Assembly: GCF_001025175.1 (NCBI RefSeq)
Contig: NZ_AP012324.1
Location: 992,001 to 1,056,000 of the forward strand
Length of the DNA: 64,000 bases
Source: Bifidobacterium breve DSM 20213 = JCM 1192
Lineage (GTDB): Bacteria; Actinomycetota; Actinomycetes; Actinomycetales; Bifidobacteriaceae
Reading direction: 5' to 3'
Below the pieces are notes generated by a model, which saw only the letters and a list, made by a program, of their open reading frames with translations, was not told where the DNA came from and made no database searches. A program made the translations under genes and the position numbers. Numbering within the stretch: position 1 is the first letter of the stretch; every line of letters starts with the position of its first letter. Positions 43,187 through 54,721 of the stretch are shown here, in pieces.

Positions 43187-44809
43187 ATGACAGCACGTCC
43201 CCACGCCGTAATCATCGGCATGATGGGTGCCGGCAAAACCCGTGTCGGCAAGGAAGTGGCGCACATGCTGCGGCTGCCATTCGCCGATGCCGATGTGGAA
43301 ATCGAGCACGAGGTGGGCATGAAAATTCCCGCCTATTTCGATAAGCATGGCGAGCCCGCCTTCCGCGAGGTTGAGGCCGATCTCATCGCTGATTTCCTTG
43401 AGGATTTTGACGGCATTTTCTCGCTTGGTGGGGGAGCGCCCATGACGCCTTCCACACAGGAAGCACTGGTGGACTATATCGCCCAGGGCGGTTGCGTGGT
43501 GTATCTCGATGCCGACCCGAAAGAGGCGATGGAACGCGCCAATCGTGGCGGCGGACGTCCCATGCTCAATGGTGACGCCAATGCCCGCTGGAAGAAGCTC
43601 TTCAAGGAACGCGATCCCGTGTTCCGCAACGTGGCCAATGTTCATGTGCATACCCGCGGACTTACCCCGCAGGGAGCAGCCAAGAAGGTGATAGATATGG
43701 TTTCCCAACGAACGGTGCATATCGATGGTGCCGCCATTGAACCTTATGACGTGGTCATCGGCGAAGGCGCGATGAACCGTCTGGTCGATGTTTTGGGTTC
43801 CAAGCCGGTCCGTATCGCATTGATTCACACTCAGCCGGTGCAGCGGCACTCCGACCGTGCTCGCGCACTGCTGCGGCAAGGCGGCTATGAGGTATCCGAC
43901 ATCGTGATTCCGGACGCCGAACCCGGTAAGACCATCACTGTGGCCAATCGCATTTGGGAACGCCTCGGCAACGAAGGTTTTACTCGCTCCGATGCCGTGG
44001 TGGGGTTGGGCGGCGGTGCCGCCACCGATCTGGCGGGCTTTGTGGCTGCTACGTGGATGCGTGGCGTACGCTATGTAAACTGCCCGACCTCCCTGCTGGC
44101 CATGGTCGACGCCTCCACCGGTGGTAAGACTGGTATCAACACCCCGCAAGGCAAGAACCTTGTCGGATCCTTCTATACGCCAGCCGGCGTGCTGGCCGAT
44201 ATGAACGTTCTGGCCACCTTGCCCAACGACATCTTCATCGAAGGTCTCGGAGAGGTCGCTAAGTCCGGTTTCATCCGCGACCCCGAAATCCTGACGGTTC
44301 TTGAACGACATGCCGCGCAACTGCGCGCTTTCGACGGCTCCACATTCCTTGGCTCGCCGATGGAAGATGTGGTCGCCGAACTTATCGAGCGCACAGTAAC
44401 GGTCAAGGCATACCATGTCTCCTCCGATCTCAAGGAGAAAGGCCTGCGTGAGTTCCTCAACTATGGTCACACACTGGCCCATGCCATTGAACAGCTGGAG
44501 CACTTCCGCTGGAGGCACGGCAATGCCGTGGCAGTCGGCATGGTGTATGCCGCTGAACTGGCGCATCTGACCGGTCACATCGATCAGGATCTGGTTGATT
44601 ACCATCGTTCGCTGCTCACTTCGCTGGGCCTGCCGACTTCATGGAACGGTGGCTTGTTCGATGACGTGCTCGCTTTGATGCACCGCGACAAGAAGGCCCG
44701 CGGCAACGAGCTGCGCTTCGTGGTACTCGACTCAATTGGCCACGTGGTTCATCTCGATAACCCGCCCGCCGATGCCGTGGAAGAAGCCTTCCGCCGTATC
44801 CAGCAATAA
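43187..44809 (+). CDS. aroKB: bifunctional shikimate kinase / 3-dehydroquinate synthase
   Basis: 540 residues on the ATG at 43187; an open frame runs back to 43061 inside aroC. Residues 1-~175 are shikimate kinase: [20 protein letters not shown] (P-loop), [20 protein letters not shown] and [10 protein letters not shown]. From about 185 on is dehydroquinate synthase: [71 protein letters not shown] with metal ligands. Steps 2 and 5 of the shikimate pathway are thus fused. Separate aroK and aroB are the usual state, although AroKB fusions are known in bifidobacteria. Confidence 0.96.
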   Translation: MTARPHAVIIGMMGAGKTRVGKEVAHMLRLPFADADVEIEHEVGMKIPAYFDKHGEPAFREVEADLIADFLEDFDGIFSLGGGAPMTPSTQEALVDYIAQGGCVVYLDADPKEAMERANRGGGRPMLNGDANARWKKLFKERDPVFRNVANVHVHTRGLTPQGAAKKVIDMVSQRTVHIDGAAIEPYDVVIGEGAMNRLVDVLGSKPVRIALIHTQPVQRHSDRARALLRQGGYEVSDIVIPDAEPGKTITVANRIWERLGNEGFTRSDAVVGLGGGAATDLAGFVAATWMRGVRYVNCPTSLLAMVDASTGGKTGINTPQGKNLVGSFYTPAGVLADMNVLATLPNDIFIEGLGEVAKSGFIRDPEILTVLERHAAQLRAFDGSTFLGSPMEDVVAELIERTVTVKAYHVSSDLKEKGLREFLNYGHTLAHAIEQLEHFRWRHGNAVAVGMVYAAELAHLTGHIDQDLVDYHRSLLTSLGLPTSWNGGLFDDVLALMHRDKKARGNELRFVVLDSIGHVVHLDNPPADAVEEAFRRIQQ

Positions 44810-44827
44810 ATCTGAGCAACCGTCCGC

Positions 44828-44943
44828 TCCTGGCTCCCCTCAGTCTCGCTACGCGAGCCAGCTCCCCTCAGGGAGGGGAACCAGAGAAGACCTTGGCTCC
44901 CCTCCCTGAGGGGAGCTGTTAGCGAAGCTGACTGAGGGGAACC
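44828..44943. repeat. dispersed GC-rich repeat, paired copy between aroKB and aroQ
   Basis: GGCTCCCCTCAGTCTCGCTA then CGCGAGCCAGCTCCCCTCAG then GGAGGGG, then a second half TTGGCTCCCCTCCCTGAGGG then GAGCTGTTAGCGAAGCTGAC then TGAGGGGA. Both halves share AGCTCCCCTC-AGGGAGGGG. It lies inside an operon, just before the aroQ ribosome site. Confidence 0.8.
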
Positions 44944-44960
44944 TGACGAAGGAGCAAAAC

Positions 44961-45407
44961 ATGATCAAAGTAATCGTCGTCAACGGCCCGAACCTCGGTC
45001 GTTTGGGCGTCCGTCAACCAGACGTCTACGGCCGTCAGGATCTCGACACTTTGCGTGAACTCTGCACCCAGTGGGGCAAGGAGCTTGGTCTCGAAGTCGA
45101 AGTGCGTCAAACTGACGACGAAGCCGAAATGGTGCATTGGATGCATCAGGCCGCCGACGAAAAGACCCCTGTGGTCATGAACCCTGCGGCCTTTACCCAC
45201 TACAGCTACGCTCTCGCCGACGCTGCCCACATGGTCATTGACGAAAATCTGCCGCTGATGGAGGTCCACATTTCCAACCCGTCCGCCCGCGACGAATTCC
45301 GCAAACGTTCGGTCATCAGCCCTGTCGCCACCGGCACCATCACCGGCATGGGCTTCTACGGCTACAAGCTCGCCCTCGACGCCGTAGCCCATCTGCTGTC
45401 CGAATAG
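44961..45407 (+). CDS. aroQ: type II 3-dehydroquinate dehydratase
   Basis: 148 residues, with GACGAAGGAGCAAAAC upstream of the ATG. The type II signature IKVIVVNGPNLGRLGVRQPD with the essential Arg/Tyr loop region, VMNPAAFTHYSYALADA, HISNPSARDEFRKRSVISPV and ATGTITGMGFYGYKLALDA are complete. It converts dehydroquinate to dehydroshikimate. It closes the visible aro run; aroE is not in the window. Confidence 0.95.
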   Translation: MIKVIVVNGPNLGRLGVRQPDVYGRQDLDTLRELCTQWGKELGLEVEVRQTDDEAEMVHWMHQAADEKTPVVMNPAAFTHYSYALADAAHMVIDENLPLMEVHISNPSARDEFRKRSVISPVATGTITGMGFYGYKLALDAVAHLLSE

Positions 45408-45432
45408 TCGCGATATATCCTTATGGAAAGGC

Positions 45433-45461
45433 TTTGCCGCCGCGGTGGATGCGGCGGCAAA
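45433..45461. terminator. hairpin after aroQ
   Basis: TTTGCCGCCGC (45433-45443) and GCGGCGGCAAA (45451-45461) are perfect 11-bp arms around a 7-base loop, 26 bases after the aroQ stop. There is no following T-run. Confidence 0.65.
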
Positions 45462-45526
45462 TGGATTCAACGAAACCGTATGTCGGTAACACGCCGGGTC
45501 ATACGCGGATGATAGAGTGAAATTCC

Positions 45527-47191
<1,665 letters not shown>

Positions 47192-47249
47192 ACCCAGACT
47201 ATTGACGGCAATATCAACGTGATGTAAATCGCGCCAGCCTATGACAAAC

Positions 47250-47283
47250 CATGGCCATGAATCACTTGGAATTCATGGCCATG
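47250..47283. repeat. perfect palindrome downstream of pyrG
   Basis: CATGGCCATGAAT (47250-47262) and ATTCATGGCCATG (47271-47283), loop of eight. TGCATAATGGCC (47285) and TGCATAATGCC (47302) follow as direct repeats. No T-run follows. It is either the end of pyrG transcription or an operator of the next gene. Confidence 0.65.
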
Positions 47284-47351
47284 ATGCATAATGGCCTCAA
47301 GTGCATAATGCCACATATAACCAGTAAACGAGAGAATGTGTAACAGTTCAT

Positions 47352-48980
47352 ATGACCGATAATTATGAACAGCCTGTGGGCGGATCGCAGCCGAACATTG
47401 CGGGGAGCTTCAGCGATGCTGAAGCAACAGCGGTATTCACCCCGTTCGATGTAGCTCAGCCTATGGATCAGTCGATTGATGATGGCGACGCCGTGAAGGT
47501 CAAGCACCGCAAGCGTCACGTATGGCCTTGGATTGTATTGGGTGTTGTCGTAGTGCTGGGTGCCGGCTTGGGCGGAGGCTTCTGGTTCTTCCAGTCCCAC
47601 GCCTTGCCGGGAACGACTCTGTGGGGCAACCCCATGATGGGGCGCAGCCAGTCCCAAATCGCTGCCACCATTGATGACACGGTGAACAACACCACTGTTC
47701 CGGTATCGTATGACGGCAAGACCGCCAAGATTTCATTCAAGGATCTGGGTCTCAGCGTCGACTCGGGTGCCCTTGCATCCGAAGTGGTGAACGCCAAGCG
47801 CGGCGACGCTTTCTGGCAGCGTTACGCATTCTGGGTGAAGAAGGACGTGACCACCGCTCCGGCCAATGCTGGTGCCGCAGTCTCCGATACGCTCAACCAG
47901 AAGCTCGGCGTCAACGAAGTCAAGCCGGTAGATGCAGCTGTGCAATTGAACGGTGACCAGACCGGTTTCGATGTTGTTGCCGGTGCCCAAGGTGAGGGTG
48001 CGGATGTCGCTCCCGTGGCTGATGCAGCAGTAAAGTCGGTGCAGTCTCTTGGTTCGTATGAGCCGAAGACCGTCAGCGTCAGCCTGAAAGCCACCGATCC
48101 GGTGGTGACGGACGATATCGCCACCCAGGCAAAGTCCACACTGGACACCTTGCTGCAGAACCCTGTGGCCATCAAGGTTCAAGATCATCAGATTGCCGCC
48201 ATCAACGCACCCGCACTTGCCGCGGCTATGAGCATAAACGCGAACGAGAACGCGAAGCTGACCGATGGCCAGACCCGAAACGGTTATGTGGTGTTCGACG
48301 CTGGCAAGCTGCAGCAGTATTACAACGACGCCATCAAGGCCAATCTGAAGACCGATCATGAGGACCGCGAAGTTATCGTCAACAATGACGGCGACGAATT
48401 GCAGGTCATCAAGGAAGGTCATGACGGAGTCACCCTTACCGATGGCACCGACTCGAACGTTGGACAGCAGGCCGTCGAAGCGCTGGCCAAGGGCAATGGG
48501 GCAGTCACTCTTGACGGTACGGTTGACCCGATGCAGACCAAGGCCACCAAGCGGCATGTGGTCGTAGACCTCTCTGATCGTTTGGTACACGTGTACGAGA
48601 ATGATCAGGAGATCAAGACTTTCCATGCTTCCGTGGGCCAGGACAACAACCGCACCACCGGTGTATGCCAGGGTGACCTGTGCACGCCGACCGGCGACTT
48701 CAAGGTCTGGCTCAAGTACCCCACACAGGACATGAGTGGCAACGTGACCCTGTCCGACGGCTCGGTCAGTCACTGGAGCGTCAAGGGTGTGGGTGACGTC
48801 AACTACTTCTCCAAGGATGGTTGCGCCATTCACCGTATCGCCAAGTCGAGCTTCACCAGCGACGCCACCATCGCCAACATGAACAACATCTCCCACGGTT
48901 GCGTGGGCATCGGTTGGGATGTGTCCGACTGGTTCTATGACTGGTGCCTGAACGGCACTACTGTGCACGTGCAGCTGTAG
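47352..48980 (+). CDS. L,D-transpeptidase (YkuD) with PG-binding domain
   Basis: 542 residues. An acidic cytoplasmic start leads to one membrane helix (HVWPWIVLGVVVVLGAGLGG). Two related domains of the 'putative PG-binding 4' type fill residues about 90-390. The YkuD catalytic domain follows: RHVVVDLSDRLVHVYENDQE near 395 and, at the end, GCAIHRIAKSSFTSDATIAN...ISHGCVGIGW with the catalytic His and Cys in SHGCVG. It makes 3-3 cross-links or attaches proteins to peptidoglycan. It stands alone with a terminator after it. Confidence 0.93.
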   Translation: MTDNYEQPVGGSQPNIAGSFSDAEATAVFTPFDVAQPMDQSIDDGDAVKVKHRKRHVWPWIVLGVVVVLGAGLGGGFWFFQSHALPGTTLWGNPMMGRSQSQIAATIDDTVNNTTVPVSYDGKTAKISFKDLGLSVDSGALASEVVNAKRGDAFWQRYAFWVKKDVTTAPANAGAAVSDTLNQKLGVNEVKPVDAAVQLNGDQTGFDVVAGAQGEGADVAPVADAAVKSVQSLGSYEPKTVSVSLKATDPVVTDDIATQAKSTLDTLLQNPVAIKVQDHQIAAINAPALAAAMSINANENAKLTDGQTRNGYVVFDAGKLQQYYNDAIKANLKTDHEDREVIVNNDGDELQVIKEGHDGVTLTDGTDSNVGQQAVEALAKGNGAVTLDGTVDPMQTKATKRHVVVDLSDRLVHVYENDQEIKTFHASVGQDNNRTTGVCQGDLCTPTGDFKVWLKYPTQDMSGNVTLSDGSVSHWSVKGVGDVNYFSKDGCAIHRIAKSSFTSDATIANMNNISHGCVGIGWDVSDWFYDWCLNGTTVHVQL

Positions 48981-49008
48981 CCGTACAATCGCATATGAAT
49001 CGACTTCG

Positions 49009-49030
49009 GAGCCCGTCTGCGGACGGGCTC
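49009..49030 (+). terminator. intrinsic terminator after the L,D-transpeptidase gene
   Basis: GAGCCCGTC (49009-49017), loop TGCG, GACGGGCTC (49022-49030), then TTGCC. Nine perfect pairs with a UNCG-like loop. Confidence 0.75.
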
Positions 49031-49158
49031 TTGCCATAGCTGTGCACGTGTGCGATACATCACGTATGCGCACAGCCAATATTCAGTCGGGTTGGTAGTG
49101 TTTCAGCTTGGGTTCTGTTAGGTTTACGTAGGACTATGTGTGAAACAAGGAAGGCAGG

Positions 49159-50658
49159 ATGGTGACCGAAAACACAGCACCAAACGCCGCCGCTGACGTG
49201 GAGATGAGCCAGTATGTGGCCGATCGCACCCGCGTCAACGAGGACAAGATCAAGCAGGATGACGAGATCATCAGCCAGTTCGGCGATTACAGCTACGGCT
49301 GGCATGATTCCGACGCCGCCGGCGAAGCCGCAAAACGAGGCATAGACGAAAACGTCGTGCGCGCCATCAGCGCCGACAAGGGCGAGCCGCAATGGATGCT
49401 CGACATGCGTCTGCGCGGTTTCAAGGCGTTCCTCGACAAGCCCATGCCCGATTGGGGTGTGGATTTGTCTGGTTTCAATGCCGATGATTTCAAGTATTAC
49501 GTCAAGCCGATTGAGAAGCAGGCTAAAAGCTGGGACGACCTGCCCGATGACATTCGTTCCACCTACGACCGACTCGGCATCCCCGAAGCCGAGAAGAACC
49601 GTCTGGTCTCCGGCGTCGCTGCCCAGTACGAATCCGAGGTGATTTACAACTCGATTCGCGAGGACCTGAAAAAGCAGGGCGTAATCTTCGTCGACACCGA
49701 TACCGCAGTGCGTGAATACCCCGAACTCGTCAAGAAGTATTTCGGCACCGTGGTACCTCCGGAAGACAACAAATTCGGTGCGTTGAACACTGCTGCATGG
49801 TCCGGTGGCTCGTTCGTGTATGTGCCGAAGGGCGTGCATGTGGACATCCCGCTGCAGGCCTACTTCCGCATCAACACCCCGGCCATGGGTCAGTTCGAAC
49901 GTACGCTGATCATTGCCGACGAAGGCTCCTACGTGCACTACGTGGAAGGCTGCACCGCTCCGATTTGGTCCGAGGATTCACTGCACGCCGCCATCGTGGA
50001 GATCATTGTCGAGAAGCACGCTCGCGTGCGCTACACCACCGTGCAGAACTGGTCGAACAACGTGTACAACCTGGTCACCCAGCGCGCCTACGTGCGCGAG
50101 GGCGGCACCATGGAATGGGTCGATGGCAACATCGGATCCAAGGCCACCATGAAGTACCCGGCTTGCATTCTCGCCGAGCCGTATGCCAAGGCATCCACTA
50201 TGTCCCTTGGCTTCGCCGGCAAGGGCCAGTATCAGGACACCGGTGCCAAGATGATTCATCTGGCTCCTCACACCAGCTCCACCATCGTGGCCAAGTCCAT
50301 CTCCCGTGGTGGCGGACGTTCCGCCTACCGCGGCCTCGTCAAAATCGTCAAGGGCGCCTATGGCTCCTCCAACTCGACCGTGTGCGATGCTCTTCTGGTC
50401 GATGACTTCTCCCGCTCCGACACCTACCCGCATGTCGACGTGCGTGAAGACGACGTCTCGATGGCCCACGAAGCCACCGTCTCCAAGATTTCCGAAGACC
50501 AGCTCTTCTACCTGATGAGCCGAGGACTCACCGAAGAGGAGGCGCGAGGCATGATTGTGCGCGGCTTCGTTGAGCCGATCAGCCGTGAGCTGCCTATGGA
50601 ATACGCGCTCGAACTCAACAGACTTGTGGAACTTCAGATGGAAGGATCGGTGGGCTGA
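49159..50658 (+). CDS. sufB: Fe-S cluster assembly scaffold component SufB
   Basis: 499 residues, with AAGGAAGGCAGG upstream. SufB_N then the beta-helix core: [74 protein letters not shown] and [20 protein letters not shown]. The catalytic region [20 protein letters not shown] is conserved. It receives sulfide on the SufBCD scaffold. Gene order sufB-D-C-S-U-T runs in one direction to 55306. No SufR gene is at the head of the operon. Confidence 0.96.
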   Translation: MVTENTAPNAAADVEMSQYVADRTRVNEDKIKQDDEIISQFGDYSYGWHDSDAAGEAAKRGIDENVVRAISADKGEPQWMLDMRLRGFKAFLDKPMPDWGVDLSGFNADDFKYYVKPIEKQAKSWDDLPDDIRSTYDRLGIPEAEKNRLVSGVAAQYESEVIYNSIREDLKKQGVIFVDTDTAVREYPELVKKYFGTVVPPEDNKFGALNTAAWSGGSFVYVPKGVHVDIPLQAYFRINTPAMGQFERTLIIADEGSYVHYVEGCTAPIWSEDSLHAAIVEIIVEKHARVRYTTVQNWSNNVYNLVTQRAYVREGGTMEWVDGNIGSKATMKYPACILAEPYAKASTMSLGFAGKGQYQDTGAKMIHLAPHTSSTIVAKSISRGGGRSAYRGLVKIVKGAYGSSNSTVCDALLVDDFSRSDTYPHVDVREDDVSMAHEATVSKISEDQLFYLMSRGLTEEEARGMIVRGFVEPISRELPMEYALELNRLVELQMEGSVG

Positions 50659-50663
50659 TTCCA

Positions 50664-51899
50664 ATGACCGATAACACAGCACCCGTCAAGGAAATCCAGA
50701 TTCCGGTCGCCGACCCCAACGACCCGTACGCGGTTCCGGCCGCCATGCCGTCTTCCGTGGATCATGCCGTACGTTCCTTCAACGCCAGTGATTACCCCGA
50801 ACCGAACCGCAAACAGGACGAATGGCGTTACACGCCGATTGAGCGCATCAACGAATTCTTCACCGTGTTCAAACCCTCCGGCGAAACGCAGATCGAAGTC
50901 TCGATGATCGACGGCTCACCACTCGCCGAAGGTATCAAGCTTACCCAGGTCAAGATGGGCGAAGGCCTGTCCGGTACTGTCTCCAAGCCGAATGACCGCG
51001 TCTCTGCGGTCGAGTGGGAGTCCGGCGCCACCGCCACCATTCTTGAGCTCACCGGCGAGATTACTCAGCCTGTGCTGGTCAAGGTGCACGGCGCAGGAGC
51101 CGATCTCGATGCCTTCCATCTGGTGATCGCCGCTGCCGACAAAGCCCATGCGGACGTCGTCGTGGAACACGACGGCGACGCACGCCTGGCCGAAGGTGTG
51201 GAAATCACCACCGGCAAGGACTCGCATGTTTCCACCACGTTCATTCAGGAATGGGCCAAAACCGCCAAGCATGTGGGCAACCATCGTATCCACGTAGGCA
51301 AAGGCGCATCCCTGCGTCACTCGGTCGTGACCCTGGGCGGCGATATCGTGCGCATCCGTATGGATCAGGACTTCGGTGGCGAACAGGGCGACCTCAACAT
51401 GCTCGGCATCTACTTTGTCGATCCCGGCGAGCACATCGAGCACCGCACGATGGTGGTGCACAATCACCCCGACTGCAAGTCCCGCGTGGTCTACAAGGGC
51501 GCGCTTGACGGCAAGGGCGCACACTCCACCTGGGTGGGCAATGCGCTCATCCAGCCGACCGCACCCGGCACCGACTCGTACGAGCTCAACCGTAACCTGG
51601 TGCTGACTCCGGGTGCCATCGCCGATTCCGAACCGAACCTCGAAATCGAGAACGGCAACATCATCGGTGCCGGCCATGCCTCTTCGGTGGGACGCTTCGA
51701 CGACGAGGAGCTGTTCTACCTCGAATCCCGCGGCATTCCCGAAACCGATGCCCGCAAGCTTGTGGTGCGCGGCTTCTTTGGTGAACTTGTTGAAGAGATC
51801 GGCATCCCGGCCATCTCCGAACATCTGATGACCGTGATTGACCGACGACTGGCACGTGGCGAGAACGATGCCATGGCTCAGGTCCTCGAAGACAAGTAA
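50664..51899 (+). CDS. sufD: Fe-S cluster assembly protein SufD
   Basis: 411 residues, five bases after sufB. It shares the SufB fold: RKQDEWRYTPIERINEFF at the start, VDPGEHIEHRTMVVHNHPDC and KSRVVYKGALDGKGAHSTWV in the core, and SVGRFDDEELFYLESRGIPE near the end. It completes the SufBCD complex. Confidence 0.95.
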   Translation: MTDNTAPVKEIQIPVADPNDPYAVPAAMPSSVDHAVRSFNASDYPEPNRKQDEWRYTPIERINEFFTVFKPSGETQIEVSMIDGSPLAEGIKLTQVKMGEGLSGTVSKPNDRVSAVEWESGATATILELTGEITQPVLVKVHGAGADLDAFHLVIAAADKAHADVVVEHDGDARLAEGVEITTGKDSHVSTTFIQEWAKTAKHVGNHRIHVGKGASLRHSVVTLGGDIVRIRMDQDFGGEQGDLNMLGIYFVDPGEHIEHRTMVVHNHPDCKSRVVYKGALDGKGAHSTWVGNALIQPTAPGTDSYELNRNLVLTPGAIADSEPNLEIENGNIIGAGHASSVGRFDDEELFYLESRGIPETDARKLVVRGFFGELVEEIGIPAISEHLMTVIDRRLARGENDAMAQVLEDK

Positions 51900-51925
51900 G
51901 AACAGCATTTTTTAGGAGCACAACA

Positions 51926-52705
51926 ATGTCAACACTCGAAATCAAGGACCTGCACGTCCACGTCGAAACCAAGGAAGGCATCAAGCCGATCCTCAAGGGC
52001 GCCAACCTGACCGTTCACTCCGGCGAAACTCACGCCATCATGGGTCCCAACGGCTCCGGCAAGTCCACCCTCGCTTACACGCTGGCCGGTCACCCCAAGT
52101 ATGTGGTCGACTCCGGCGAGGCCCTCCTTGATGGCCAGGACATCCTCAAGATGACCCCCGATGAGCGCGCCAAGGCCGGTTTGTTCCTTGCCATGCAGTA
52201 CCCGGTCGAAGTGCCGGGTGTCTCCATGACCAACTTCCTGCGCACCGCCAAGACCGAAATCGACGGCGAAGCCCCCGGTATCCGCCAGTGGGCCAAGGAT
52301 TTGTCTGCGGCCATGAAGCGACTCAAGATGGACCCGAAGTTCGCCTCCCGTTCCGTGAACGAAGGCTTCTCCGGCGGTGAGAAGAAACGCGCCGAAGTCC
52401 TCCAGCTTGAACTCTTGAAGCCGAAGTTCGCCATCCTCGACGAAACCGACTCCGGTCTGGACGTGGATGCTCTGCGTATCGTCTCCGAAGGTGTGAACCG
52501 CGCCAAGGAAGCCAACCAGTTCGGCATCCTTATGGTCACGCACTACACCCGTATCCTGAAGTACATCAAGCCGGACATCGTGCACGTGTTCGCCGACGGC
52601 CACTTCGTCAAGACCGGCGGCCCCGAGCTGGCTGATGAGCTCGAAGAGAACGGCTACGACCAGTACCTGCCCGAAGGCGCCGACTCCGAGTCCGCACTGG
52701 CCTGA
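51926..52705 (+). CDS. sufC: Fe-S cluster assembly ATPase SufC
   Basis: 259 residues. Walker A GPNGSGKST, Q-loop LFLAMQYPVEVPGVSMTNFL, signature FSGGEKKRAEVLQLELLKP, Walker B FAILDETDSGLDVDAL (with a Thr before Asp, as usual in SufC) and VTHYTRIL. It drives the conformational change of SufBD. It ends 25 bases before a strong inverted repeat. Confidence 0.96.
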   Translation: MSTLEIKDLHVHVETKEGIKPILKGANLTVHSGETHAIMGPNGSGKSTLAYTLAGHPKYVVDSGEALLDGQDILKMTPDERAKAGLFLAMQYPVEVPGVSMTNFLRTAKTEIDGEAPGIRQWAKDLSAAMKRLKMDPKFASRSVNEGFSGGEKKRAEVLQLELLKPKFAILDETDSGLDVDALRIVSEGVNRAKEANQFGILMVTHYTRILKYIKPDIVHVFADGHFVKTGGPELADELEENGYDQYLPEGADSESALA

Positions 52706-52730
52706 TTTTGACCGATTCATGTAGCTGACG

Positions 52731-52818
52731 CGTTGGGCCGTGATGTTCTGTTCCCGGGACCGCTCCAGGCTGCTCGGGCCATGCTTTACGCCCGGGAACA
52801 GAACATCCCGGCCCAACG
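52731..52818. repeat. 28-bp inverted repeat between sufC and sufS
   Basis: Arms 52731-52758 and 52791-52818 pair over 28 bases with one mismatch (CGTTGGGCCGTGATGTTCTG against its complement, then TTCCCGGG), around a 32-base loop. No T-run follows. In RNA it would be a very stable hairpin inside the suf transcript, able to block exonucleases or act as a partial terminator. Confidence 0.85.
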
Positions 52819-52873
52819 TTACCTGTAGGAAAAGCTATATCTCGTAGGAATTGGAAACATCGGAGGGGAAAAA

Positions 52874-54148
52874 ATGGTTGATTTTAAGGAGATTCGGGCA
52901 CAGTTCCCGATTCTGGATCAGGAGATTCATGGGCATCCGTTGGTGTATTTGGATTCTGCGGCCACCTCGCAGAAGCCGAATGCGGTGATTGATGCCGAAG
53001 CGAATTTTTATCGTACGATTAACGCCGGCGTGCACCGCGGGGCTCATGAGCTTGCCGCACGCAGCACTGTGGCCTTTGAGGAGGCCCGCGCCAAGGTAGC
53101 CAAACTCGTTGGCGCGAATACGGCCGAAGGTGAGGAAGAGGTCGTCGTCACCGGAGGTGCCACGGCCGGCCTGAACCTGCTGGCCACTGCCTTCGGCAAC
53201 GCTTCGCTGGGCCGTGGGGGAGCAGCCGCCAAGCGTTTTGCCTTGCAGCCAGGCGACGAGATCGTCGTATCCAAGGCGGAACATCATTCGGTGCTGCTGC
53301 CATTCCAGGAGCTGGCCTACCGCACCGGTGCCACCTTCAAGTGGATTGACCTGACTGAGAATGGCCGTGTGCGCACGGACAATCTCGATGAGGTCATTAC
53401 CGAACGGACCAAGGTCGTGGCCGTCACCCATGTGGGTAACACCACGGGTGCCATCACCAATATCGCTCCGATTATCAAGCGTGCGCACGAGGTCGGCTCG
53501 ATCTTTATTCTGGATGCCTGCCAGTCAGTGCCGCATCTCAAGGTCGATTTCCATGCTCTTGATGTGGACTTCGCCGCTTGGAGCGCACACAAGATGTATG
53601 GCCCGACCGGCGTGGGCTTCCTGTACGGCAAGCGTGAGCTGCTTGAAGCGCTGCCTCCGGCCAACTTCGGTGGCTCCATGGTCGAGCTCGCCTACATGGA
53701 CCATGAGGCTCAGTACATGGCTCCTCCCGCCCGTTTCGAGGCCGGCACCCAGCCGGTCGCCCAGGTGGTGGCCGCAGGCGTCGCCGCTGAATGGATGATG
53801 AACATCGGGCTGGAGAACATCGAAGCCCATGAAAAGACCATCGCGGCCGAGCTGCTGAAGCTTGGTGACATCGAGGGCATCCGTATTCTTGGTCCGCGCG
53901 AGAACGTGGACCGCATCGGCACCGTGGCCTTTGACGTGGCAGGCGTGCATCCGCATGACGTGGGACAGTTCATTGACGCCCAGGGTATTGCGATTCGTGT
54001 TGGCCACCATTGTGCACAGCCAGTACATCGTCACTTTGGACTGTATGCTTCTAATCGTGCCTCGTCCGGTGTTTACGATTCGGTTGAGGACGCGCAAGCG
54101 TTGGTCGAAACGGCCAAGGGCATCCGCAAGTTCTTCGGAGTGGAGTAA
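52874..54148 (+). CDS. sufS: cysteine desulfurase SufS
   Basis: 424 residues, with CGGAGGGGAAAA upstream. Class II desulfurase: HPLVYLDSAATSQKPNAVID, KAEHHSVLLPFQELAYRTGA, VTHVGNTTGAITNIAPI, the PLP lysine in AAWSAHKMYGPTGVGFLYGK and the active-site Cys in RVGHHCAQPVHRHFGL. It supplies persulfide to SufU. The 168-base gap to sufC is the largest in the operon and contains the inverted repeat. Confidence 0.96.
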   Translation: MVDFKEIRAQFPILDQEIHGHPLVYLDSAATSQKPNAVIDAEANFYRTINAGVHRGAHELAARSTVAFEEARAKVAKLVGANTAEGEEEVVVTGGATAGLNLLATAFGNASLGRGGAAAKRFALQPGDEIVVSKAEHHSVLLPFQELAYRTGATFKWIDLTENGRVRTDNLDEVITERTKVVAVTHVGNTTGAITNIAPIIKRAHEVGSIFILDACQSVPHLKVDFHALDVDFAAWSAHKMYGPTGVGFLYGKRELLEALPPANFGGSMVELAYMDHEAQYMAPPARFEAGTQPVAQVVAAGVAAEWMMNIGLENIEAHEKTIAAELLKLGDIEGIRILGPRENVDRIGTVAFDVAGVHPHDVGQFIDAQGIAIRVGHHCAQPVHRHFGLYASNRASSGVYDSVEDAQALVETAKGIRKFFGVE

Positions 54149-54159
54149 AACGAGAGAAC

Positions 54160-54714
54160 ATGAATGATTTTGGCATGAGTGGCGACGACCTCGAGCAGAT
54201 GTACCAGGAGGTCATCCTCGAGGCATCCAAACATCCGCACGGCAGAGAGTCCTTTGCACCTGACGCCGCATCCGAGCAGTCCGGTGAGGCAGCGGCGAAT
54301 ATTACGGTTCGCGCCAGCCACGAGTACTGCACGCCCGGCGAATCGCACCAGTTCAACCCCACCTGCGGCGATGAGGCAACCATCCATGTTGAGGTTTCCG
54401 ACGACGAGCCGTACACCATCAAGCGATTGGTCTGGGACGGCCATGGCTGCTCCATCTCACAAGCCAGTCTGTCCGTGATGGTCGATTTGGTCGACGGTAA
54501 AACCGTGGACGAGGCCATGGATTTGGAACAGACCTTCCATAAGCTGATGGAATCACGTGGTGCCGGTCTGGACGATGATGCATTGGACGACAAGCTCGGC
54601 GATGCCGTGGTGTTCCAAGGTGTATCAAAATACCCTATGCGTATCAAATGTGCCCTGCTAGGCTGGGAAGGGCTCAAGGATTCCATTGCCAAGGCCCTAG
54701 CCGCCAAGAACTGA
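54160..54714 (+). CDS. sufU: SufU-type sulfurtransfer/scaffold protein
   Basis: 184 residues, 11 bases after sufS. Zinc/cluster ligands are in HQFNPTCGDEATIHVEV, WDGHGCSISQASLSVMVDLV and MRIKCALLGWEGLK. An insert before the first ligand holds ASHEYCTPGESHQ. Length is above the usual 145-155, with about 35 extra N-terminal residues. SufU accepts sulfur from SufS by zinc-ligand exchange. Confidence 0.93.
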   Translation: MNDFGMSGDDLEQMYQEVILEASKHPHGRESFAPDAASEQSGEAAANITVRASHEYCTPGESHQFNPTCGDEATIHVEVSDDEPYTIKRLVWDGHGCSISQASLSVMVDLVDGKTVDEAMDLEQTFHKLMESRGAGLDDDALDDKLGDAVVFQGVSKYPMRIKCALLGWEGLKDSIAKALAAKN

Positions 54715-54721
54715 GGAAACA

